Source: Cristatella mucedo (lineage: Eukaryota > Bryozoa > Phylactolaemata > Cristatellidae). From it: a stretch of 64,000 bases of DNA. The translations under genes were made by a program, and so were the position numbers. Within the stretch, counting starts at the first letter, position 1; each line of letters begins with the position of its first letter. Location: positions 846,001-910,000 of the forward strand of contig WPIO01000006.1 of NCBI GenBank assembly GCA_009760855.2, read 5' to 3'. A model generated the notes under the pieces. That model was not told the DNA's origin. It worked only from the letters and a program-made list of their open reading frames with translations, and ran no database searches. This document shows positions 55,455-64,000 of this stretch, piece after piece.

Positions 55455-58290
55455 AATAATAATATATATATTATTATATTATATTATATAATACATTATT
55501 ATTATATTATTAATAATATATATTATATTAATATTAATAGTAAAATTTTGTATAGCACCCTCGGAGGATTTAATCACTTTCCAAGCAATCTACATATAGT
55601 GCAAATGAAGCATGGTCGAATAGTTAGTGGTAACTTGCTCAATGACAACACGCATCACAAAGTTTTGAGGTGACATGCACAGGGTCAGCATGTAAATATG
55701 GTAAGTGGCAGCACGCACAGTGTCAGCTCACATAAGCTTTCAAAGGACGACTTACATCGAACGACTAAATGCTCTGATAAATAGGTGGTTTAGCTTTTTT
55801 CAATTTCTACAGGTCAGGGGATGTCATGACGCTAGTCGTAAGTGAGTTCCAGGCTTTGGGAGCATGCTAAGTGCACTATGTATCCAAAGGTTTTGAGGTT
55901 GATACACGGTGTAGCTAAACGATTAGATACAAAAAAGCAGTCACCAGTCAGTCAAAGATACTCAGCCCGGTGGGTGGGTAAATCTGTTAAGGTAGGCTGG
56001 AGCCAGAGCCGAGCTGGTTTGGTCCAGCGGTTAAGGTGCTCGCCCCGAACAAGGTCTGACTGAGTTCGTGGGCTCGAGCCCCGAGGCATATGTGAAGCGC
56101 CTGAATAGAGATTAAGTTCTCTTGGGGCGCTATATAAATGAATTTTATTTATTTATTTATATAAGGTACCTAAAAGTGAGCGACAAAATATTGAATTCGA
56201 TGCGTTTTTTGACTGGGAGCCAGTGCCGGTCAGCTAGGAGTAGTGCGATGTAGCAAATGCGACGATCGTCACAAATAAGCCTTGCTGCAGAGTTTTTCAC
56301 AAGCTGTAAGCACTTAGTTACACAGGCCGATAGACAAGCAAGCAGTGAGTTACAGAAGTAGAGACAGAATGACAGAAATGCGTAAACCAATTTAGATTAA
56401 CTATCCCGGTCTAAGCCAACATGAATTTGAGCAATGCTATGTTGCTGAAAGTGGGCATAATTGACTGTGGAGATGACGTGGTCGTCTAATGAAAGGTCAT
56501 TTTTTGAACATGACACCTAGATTATGTACAGATTCTACCGAAGATGTACTGTCAGAGCCGAATTTTCAGCGTTTGATTTTTCACATTCTGAATCACACTT
56601 GGTTTGCCCATAACTAGTAGGTTGATTTTATCATCATTCAATTTAAGGAAAGTTCGCTTTCATCCATGCTCGGTTGTCATTAATACATGCAGGGAGGGAG
56701 TTTAAAGACGACGTGCTAGCTAGAGAAATCACAAGAAACGACCGTGTCGTCTGCATAGAAGTGAACGCCTAGATTGTGCTTGGCAATCACACCAGCAAGA
56801 GGGGGAGTATAAACCGTGAAAAGAACCGGACCTAGCACGGAGCCCTAAGGTACCCCATATTTCAGAGGTACCTCGGATGATCTTTGTCCATTCACGTCGA
56901 TACTCTGGAGTCTCCAGCTGAGATAGGACCTGAACCATTGCAGAGCAGTGCCAGTGATGCCCAGGCGAGATGAGAGTCGCTCTAGGAGAACTCTGTGATT
57001 GATAGTATCAAAAGTATCAAAAGCTGCCGCAAGATCGAGCGAAACAAGCAAAGTGACGCTACTTAAGTCTTAAGTGTGCATTCCTAAGTAGGTCGTTATA
57101 CACCCGAAGCAATATCGACTCAGTGGAGTGAATAGCTCTAAAATCAGACTGTAACTTACTAGCACGGTTTCAAATTTCAATATATGAGATCAGCTGGTCT
57201 ACCGAGACTCGTTCCCGTGTCTTTGATAGGACGGTCGAAAAGAGACTGGGTGGACGTTTCACGAGTTGTTTTGGTCTAGTGTTGCTTTCTTGAACATTGG
57301 CCTCACGGTAACCTTTTTGAAAGGTGCTAGGACATGACCTGACGTCAACGACATATTTAGGATGTCATTTTGGCATAGTAGCAGTAGGGTCTATGCAACG
57401 TGGAAGCAGGGCAGTGGAAATAGGGTCCATAAGACGTGTTGTTTTCTTTGATTGTGATATGAAATTACGGATGGAGTCACTCGTGGCATCATTAAATCCA
57501 GACATTGACGGGCTGCACGAAATTGAGGGATATTATTTAAAAAGGGATGCTGCCATCTTAAGGATGGACTCCTTGATCTTGCCAATCTTGTTGACAAAGA
57601 AGTAAGAGAAGCAATCAGCTAGATCATCACAGCGATCACTAGGTAATGAGCTAACCTGGAAGTGGTTGAGGAGATGGTTGATCGTAAACATCAGCATTTT
57701 TGGATTGCGCATCTACGAATCGGCAATAGTTGCGTAGAAGCTAGGCTTGGCCTTTGCTAAGATCGAATCAAACGATCTACAGTAGTTCTCTCAGGCCTGT
57801 CGATGGACAGTCAGTCCTAATCTTTTGTAACCTTTTCAAGCTTGTGCTTAGTAGACCTAGCTAGTTTAATGTTTGAGGTAACCTGCAGACCGTCTGGGCG
57901 AGGGCAGACAGTGCACTCAGTCGGAGGTCAAAACCTGTCAACCACGTCAGTTAGTATGGTGTTTCGGCGTTCTACCCGTGATGACTGGTCGAAAGGGGGG
58001 TCGGGCAGCAGGGATGAAGAAAATATTGTTCGGACAGCACCGATGTCAAGGAAATTGAGGTTTCGCGATTTACATGTGACTTTAGATGAGGAGGAGGTAG
58101 GGACACACTGTCGACTGAATGAGATCTGCGTGTAATCAGATGCGACAAATTTGGTAATAACAAGTGGCGATAGCATGCAGTTGTAAGAGAAAACTTGGTC
58201 GAGTATGTGACCTTTGATGTGAGTAAGGCCATGTGCGCGAGCCACAAGAGCCAGTCTGTGCACGAAATTCTGTGCTCAAAACGTCCGGTA
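55455..58290 (-). pseudogene. LINE A copy, long but decayed, with nested SINE A
   Basis: It starts with an AT/ATT-rich 3' end (55455-55530) and the tail. The - strand motifs run through the whole ORF in the order of the intact copy. They include DRHWLPVKKRIEFNILSLTF (about 56220), RLGITGTALQWFRSYLSWRL (about 56960), SLDLAAAFDTFDTINHRVLL (about 57030) and HGLTHIKGHILDQVFSYNCM (about 58225). SINE A at 56010-56157 interrupts it. Confidence 0.88.
56010..56157 (+). repeat. SINE A copy (best preserved)
   Basis: The head has TTGGTCCAGCGGTTAAGGTG (A box), TTCGTGGGCTCGAGCCCCGA (B box), ATATGTGAAGCGCCTGAATA, and the tail GAGATTAAGTTCTCTTGGGG then CGCTATATAAATGAA with an (ATTT)n end. It is inserted, in the opposite orientation, into a LINE A copy. 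Confidence 0.9.
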
Positions 58291-58799
58291 AGCGCTATAT
58301 AAATGCCGATATCGATCATAATGAGGAAAGATCGATTTCCTGCACACAGAATCGTAAGCGATCATAGAAATCCTATATGAAAGAGGTATAGGTAGCTGGT
58401 AGGCGAGAGACTACAGCTATCATAGGTACCTTGTTGTCTGATGAGCTCAAAAACGCTAGATTCAAGACTGATTTGAAGGGACTGCAAACGGCTTTAAATT
58501 GAATGACGTGCCTGTGATAACGGCGACTCTGTCACAATGTTTAATTTATCAAGCGGTGTGAAAGAAAGAGACTCCAGTCGGGGTTGCCTTGCTAATGGTC
58601 GGGCAGTTAATCGATTTTAGTCAGGTCTCGGAAAAGGCGAGCAGGCTAACGCTTTTTTCTTAATTAAGGTCAATCATTAACAGGGGTTTACCGTAAATTG
58701 AGCGAGGACTCCATAGGCAAGCGTTAGTTTGTGATGTCGGGGTTTTAGCAGGCCCGATGACAGCCAAGTTAGAAAGGTTCGCAGCAGCACTTGAGGGAG

Positions 58800-59525
58800 A
58801 TCGCTCACCTCCAGTCAAGTCTGCATACTTTTAGCTAAATAGCTTTGCTAAAATGCTAGCCTGCTTAGACAGGGATACTACATGGAATTTGGTCAATGCA
58901 TTTTCGACTTCTGTAGCTCACTTCTTGCTGATCTACCGGTCTGTAAAATCAGGCGGTTACAGTTGGTGCACAACTTTTCAGCACAGGCTTGTCTGTAGGA
59001 AGCATCCCAGTTTTCACATCACGCCACTTTTTACCGACCTGGCTCTCAATCAAGCACTGTATCGACATCAAGTTCATGTCCTGGTCCCTTCCTTCTCCGG
59101 CTCCAGCCTACTTATCAGATCTACTCCACACCAGGCTAGGCGTAGGACCATCTGCTTTTCTAACTCGAGTCATTTAGCTATACCTCGACAGAGCCTCAAA
59201 TCCCTTGGATACCGTGCCTTTAGTTCGTGAACTCACTCCTGACTGGCGTCACAACATCCCCTGACTTGACCACATTTTAGAAGGAGCTGAAAACGCAGCT
59301 ATTTGTCAAAGCATTTAGTGGGCTCGTGTGATTTGTCTTTCGTGTGCCTATGCGTGCTGACACTGTTCATTCTGCAACTGAACATAGTTGCATAATGACA
59401 CTGTCAATGTCACCTCTAACCATGTTATGCTTGTTGACATTGAGCATACTACCACTATCCATTCGATCATGATTCTTTTAGAGCACATGTAATGTGATTG
59501 GACCAAAGTTTCTGAGGGTGTAATG
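58800..59525 (+). pseudogene. LINE A copy, 3' part (+)
   Basis: + strand MLACLDRDTTWNLVNAF, CRKHPSFHITPLFTDLAL and SHLAIPRQSLKSLGYRAFSS correspond to the C-terminal reverse-transcriptase region. The 3' untranslated motifs run to the partial tail at 59500-59525. Confidence 0.8.
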
Positions 59526-59534
59526 CACATGGGT

Positions 59535-60470
59535 CACAATAATAATAATAACAATAACAATAGTAATATACTTGATGAAGCACCATCAGAGACCTCAATC
59601 TCTTTCTAGGCACTTTGCATTTTATATTATTAATATGCTGCTTTAAGTCGTAGCTCAATAGTGTAATTTTTTATTATACCGACTGCCGTTAACTACAACA
59701 CTATTCTCAAATAAGTCTATCCGAGTGTATGCAATTATATCCCTTGATTGGAAGGGCAGCTTTTGCATGCGAATGTGTTAGTGTCATTAATAATAGTAGT
59801 TATGCATTCCATATAGCCACTCTGAGAACTCTGAAATGTGTCTGGAGATGTCGTGATGCGTCAAAAGTGAATTCTAGGCTTTGGGAGCATACAAACTAAA
59901 GGCACGGACTCCACAGGATTTAGGTTTATATGAGCTTTAGGTACGATTAGATTCCGAAAAGCGGATGGTACGATTATTAGCATGGTGGGGAGTAGATCTG
60001 ATAGGCAGACTGGAGCAAAAGAAAGAAGGGACCTAAAAGTGAGTGACAAAACCTTAAAGTTAGGACGTAGCCTGACTGGGAACGAGTGCAGATTGGCAAG
60101 AAGTGGTGAGATCTGGAAACTGCGACGCTCGCGACAGGCATGCCTAGCTGCAGAGTTTTGCACCAGCTGTAAGCACCTAATGGCACAGGCCGGTAAACTA
60201 GCAAGCAGTCAGTTACAGAAGTCAAGACAAGATGCCACATTTGCATGGATCAACTTAGATGTGATATTCCTGTCTAAACAAGACCGAATTCTAGCAACGT
60301 TATGTAGGAACAAAGCTGGAAGACTTGACTGTGGAGCTGTGTGGTTGACTTATGAAAGGTCACTGTGGAACATGACTCTAGATTCAAGGAAATTCAACAG
60401 GAGATGTGCTGGCAGAGCCAATTTTGACGTTTAACCTTTCCGATTTCTGAATCAAGCTTGGTTTTCCCAT
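59535..60470 (-). pseudogene. LINE A copy, 3' part (-)
   Basis: - strand tail with ATT repeats at 59540, then CRERRSFQISPLLANLHSFP and FKVLSLTFRSLLSFAPVCLS (about 60130-60020), and thumb remnants to 60470. It lies back to back with the previous + strand copy. Confidence 0.82.
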
Positions 60471-60479
60471 AACTAGATC

Positions 60480-61440
60480 TCATTAATCCCGGCCGTTCCA
60501 CAATCTAAGGATTGCTATGCGACGGCTTGTAATCATGCTGGCCTTTAATGGTCCTCTTTAGGCGATCTAATGATGGGTATTTTTTGAGCTTTTCAGTTCT
60601 ACTTGTTGCGTATGTATTCTTGAGTTGGCTATACTGGTTATACACGGTGCTGATACTAGTTAAACATCTCTTCCCAAGGCTACAGGGAAGGTATAACTGC
60701 ACTCCGAAAAACGTGTATGAATTCGCTAATCGGTTCCGGGCCAATATACTTGAGGGCAGCAGTTATACTATATACTAAAAATTGAGCTATAATAGTTTTT
60801 TGTTTGAAGCGTTTGCCAAAATTTGCAAAGCACACATTTACGGTGCTCTGCAGTATTTAATAAGCATCACTAGGACTAGCCCAGAAATTCCACTCTAGAA
60901 AGAGTCTTGAGCAAAGTAAAGCCATTGCTACTAAAAGCTTAATTTTGTTAGATTGGGCGCAGACCTTTTAGTCACAGCTCTGAGAAACCATGCCAACATT
61001 AGTCTTTATACAAATCTTGTACCACTCTGCTATCTTGAAACTGATCACTCTTGCATTGATTTATCTGCGACTCTGACTAAAACATCCCAACGAGCAACAG
61101 TACGCTTGCAAACATTTATTTTCACGCACTCAGCTGTGGTTGTAACAGTTTCTTCACTTCCACGTGCAACTACGCACAGTAACGCAAGCTGTGGACTTGC
61201 TAGTAGGCATGTGCTGAAGCAAATTTCAAACTTCATGGGATCATTTGATCGTCAACGGACAGTCGCATACGTAGTGCTGAAGAAATGAAGTGTTATTGTC
61301 AGCAGGCGGGGGGGAGGTTGAAGGGTTTTTTCTGCACTACAACAGTGCAGCTAGACTTGCAAAGAGGGCCAGAATTGAAGCAGGAGAAGCAACATAGTAA
61401 TTAGGCCACGATTTCCGAAATGGATTTCCCTGGCTTAGAT
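60480..61440. other. Spacer with short open frames, nothing recognised
   Basis: A 76-codon frame at 60548-60778 with one hydrophobic stretch (FSVLLVAYVFLSWLYWLYTV) has no family I recognise. A 111-codon frame at 60953-61288 also has none. I see no splice or promoter support. Confidence 0.45.
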
Positions 61441-61645
61441 ACTGCATATCTACAGCAGCTGTAGCAGCAGTCACCAAGCGAACTGCCATGACAAATGATG
61501 GTCGCGGTCTACATTTTCAGAAAACTCTTGCAATATTAACGCTGCTGTAGATACTGCTTATCTACAGCAGCTGCTGTAGCAGCAGTCTACAAACGAATTA
61601 TGACGACAAATGACGGTCGCAGTCTCTATTTTCGAGGCAACTCTT
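61440..61645. repeat. Tandem duplication, unit about 113 bp
   Basis: The motif order GATACTGC(A/T)TATCTACAGC ... GTAGCAGCAGT ... GACAAATGA(T/C)GGTCGC(G/A)GTC occurs at 61438-61520 and again at 61551-61625. The second copy has a CTG insertion in the CAGCAGCTGCTGTAGCAGCAG palindromic part. Confidence 0.75.
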
Positions 61646-61805
61646 GTTATTTTACCGTTAAATTGGGTGTGCTCAGTCGCATCAATTTAGAGGCGTTGGA
61701 TTTGTTGCATTTGAAACTCTTCACTTGTGCACACGTTTTTAACGGCCCTCCGTACACTCCAAGAAGAGGAGTTCCCAATGAACTCGCTGTGGACGTGAGT
61801 TTCCG
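61600..61805 (+). CDS. Possible penultimate coding exon of an unidentified gene
   Basis: An open frame reads LKLFTCAHVFNGPPYTPRRG then VPNELAVDVSF, ending TTC CG|GTGAGT, a strong donor, in phase 2. The true start (an acceptor) is not clear. The next exon completes CG|G in the same phase. I know no family for it. It could belong to the 3' end of the ATP13A gene, if the CAG|GTATGA at 54357 is a donor, or to another gene. Confidence 0.35.
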
Positions 61806-61962
61806 GTGAGTTTCTCCTGTGTAGTACAGACTGTTACGTATTCGGGAGTAAAAACTCCGCGTGCACGCCGTTCTTAGCAATTTTGAATCGAGTAATCTGC
61901 TGTTGTTTGAGCTGCTTGTTCAGCGGCGGATTTTGTTTCCGTCGCTACTTTTTTGCTCGCAG

Positions 61963-62146
61963 GCAGGCGACCAGATGCTTGCTTGACGCTGGTTTCGCTA
62001 TCGGTCTGCAGAGGCATCATTTACATGCAGACCGTCATGGTCAGACCAGCTTGGCGGTCGAAGCCAACGAGAACCCAGCTTTCTCAGACGAGACTGTCTA
62101 TAAAGTTGTGAACGAAAAGAACACGCTCGACAACACCTTTCTTTAG
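61963..62146 (+). CDS. Possible terminal coding exon of an unidentified gene
   Basis: After ACTTTTTTGCTCGCAG the frame gives QATRCLLDAGFAIGLQRHHL, then VEANENPAFSDETVYKVVNE and KNTLDNTFL with a TAG stop at 62144. The intron would be 157 bp, like others nearby. The tail looks cytosolic and hydrophilic. The first downstream AATAAA is at 62648. The product is unknown. Confidence 0.35.
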
Positions 62147-64000
62147 GTGACCACCAACATGACACGTGACGCTCTCGGAATCGACCGCTTTTATCGCACA
62201 GCTTGATCACTCAACTAAGGACACCGGTCGGCCAGAGATGTTGCTAAATGCTGGCGCCCCGTTAAGATACAAACAAAGCCGCCGAGTTTCTCGCTATCTC
62301 TGAGCGTCAGAGAACAAACAGCACCGTCTCTCATTTTTTATGATTCTATCCGCTTTGCCTCCAGCTTTGAATTTTTCTTTTTACTGCCATATATGCCTAA
62401 TTATGTAAACCGAACCGAACCTGTCAGCCAACACTTCGACTTTGTGCCAACGAACTAACTTCTTCGACGTTTGGATCGTGTGCTTGATTGGAGCAGAGTT
62501 GCACGCCCTCGCCGCGGCTGCAATGTGAACAGCCCGCAGCGATTGTAGCCTGGCGGTCTGTCATCTGCGGACTGTCGCCATTTTTACGACTCATCGACGC
62601 TTCACTAGTGTTATTCAAGTAAGCGAAAGCTGGACAGCCTCTCACCCAATAAAGTTGAAGGCGGTCATTGCGTTACCGCGGCGAAATTAAAGAAAGTGCC
62701 AGAGATAAGGGCTTTCTATCAGACTTCTGCGAAGGCACCTGTCCGCCTAAGAGGCAATGCAGTGTGCTAAGAATATCGCCGGGTATCGAGCTTCCTTGTT
62801 GCTGTCACGACAATAAAGATGCAATTCTAACGTTTTATTGCTGCGCCACCGCGACCTTTCATAGCAACGGCAGTCTAATCGCAGGCTCACGAGTAATAAG
62901 AGCGAGCCATCGTCCTGCCCACTCAAAATGGGCTTTAGGCACGGGACCACTTTCTTTCGGCGCTAGTAGGGTTCGCTTCGGTGCTTACTGCTACACTTTG
63001 GTTAGCACGGCGGCGACCGTCGAATTATGTATTTGGTGTGCTTTTTCAAAGCGCCAAATAATAAAGCTGGGCTATAATCAAGATTTTGACATCCGGGTAG
63101 TCGTAGGCGAGCTTTTGAAATTGTTCAAAGACAGGCCGTAACGCTTCTGATGCGAAAAAGAATCCGTCGTCATGTGCTTACGGCTGCTGAATTGTGCATG
63201 CCATTGCTAAACAGTCGGCGTGCTTCTTTTTCCGGCATAATAAAGTGGCTGCTGCTCAAATTTCGAGCTCTTTTAGGCAGCTTTGAATTATCATCACTAT
63301 TCCTATTATTAATACCGCTCGCTGGAGGACTCTGGCGCTCAGACCTCTCAGGAACGCGCCTCAACAGAGAGAGCTGAGCCGACCAGCCAGAGCTGAGCCA
63401 TCAATCGAACCTGTATTGACCAGGGAGGATGCACGTAAGCCTGCAGCTGTACGATAGGGGGTAACCCAAACAGCTCTGTAATCACGATGCCTAGTGCAGA
63501 GAAAATCTCATGATGTCCCCGCCCCTCCCCCCCCCCGTGGAATTCCGGGAACATCGGTAGAGATGTACCATGCCAGAGCGTGACGAAGTGCCTCGTTAAT
63601 AACGTGGTATGCACTGGTGTTGACTCGTAGCCCCACAACTGTGTGCCTTCTTTGTTGCTCTACGATAATTTATTTATTTACACATGTGTATTTTTGATAT
63701 TGTGTAAGACAAACTTACGAGTATATATACTCCATAAAATAATATCTATTGTATATAGCTTACGTTGCCTGATGTCCACCATAAGGATGGTGTGCGAAAG
63801 GCGCCCCTTTGTTGGTCAAATGGTGTAGATTCCATGCTATTTTTTGCAAGGCCAATCACATGTGACCGCCGTAACATGCAACCAGACATCCCAGATGCCC
63901 TGGCTGGAAATTTAACAATCGCTTACCAAGCTTGTTGGAAGGAGATCGCCTAGTCACTTAAACCATATCGCATCGCCTCACATGCTGATACGCAAAGGCT
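62147..64000. other. Repeat-poor, G/C-richer end of window; no gene recognised
   Basis: The longest open frame (62668-63141, + strand, 157 codons, Cys-rich start) has no similarity I know and no splice support. AATAAA occurs at 62648-62653 and again near 62813. A C-run (63527-63536) lies near 63530. None of the LINE or SINE families is seen here, which suggests the edge of the repeat-rich gene body. Confidence 0.5.

Noticed and set aside
62668-63141. 157-codon frame as a protein-coding gene
   Set aside because: It has no recognised domain, splice support or promoter. Longer chance frames are expected in this G/C-richer part.

Overview
The window is nuclear DNA from an animal. It holds a multi-exon gene with canonical GT-AG introns (plus GC-AG candidates), about 60% A+T, many simple repeats, and dense non-LTR retrotransposons, SINEs and DNA transposons. 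I see no operons, bacterial genes or CRISPR. The transposon families (L2/CR1-like LINEs, hAT, pogo/Tigger) and an otherwise uncharacterised protein family that I recall from invertebrate genomes point to an invertebrate. The phylum cannot be fixed from the sequence.

The only host gene I can assemble is on the + strand: a P5B-type transport ATPase (ATP13A family, late endosomal/lysosomal polyamine transporters). Seventeen exons are supported between 7419 and 54362, and an eighteenth is possible at 7044. The junctions abut in matching reading phase. The encoded landmarks run in the family order: N-terminal domain, M1-M2, TGES of the actuator domain, PPALPAA of M4, the DKTGT phosphorylation site, KGSPE of the nucleotide-binding domain, TGDN, GDGAND, then M5 and M7-M10. 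The true N terminus lies upstream or was not recognised. One exon (M6, between 40190 and 46490) could not be found.

The rest is mostly repeats inside the introns. LINE family A (L2/CR1-like; 3' tail with AAGCGCCT...GGGCGCT, ending in ATT repeats) has about sixteen copies, including a nearly intact 2.8-kb copy on the - strand at 26352-29150. LINE family B (3' end ...GGAGATACATTACATTAC) has five. A third LINE lies at 32240-34010. Two tRNA-derived SINE families are present. SINE A carries a 3' tail that closely resembles that of LINE A, which suggests it is mobilised by that LINE. Also present are a BED-finger hAT transposase pseudogene (50748-52490), two adjacent pogo/Tigger-like remnants (12298-13675) and a broken gene of the uncharacterised family (3520-4175, - strand).

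The most unusual local event is a recent 231-bp duplication. Intron sequence plus most of one ATPase exon (22323-22553) was copied 1.9 kb downstream (24216-24446). The copy keeps an acceptor but loses the donor, so it could act as a poison or terminal exon. From 61600 to the end the DNA is less repeat-rich. A pair of spliceable ORFs ending at 62146 may be the 3' end of a gene that I cannot name.
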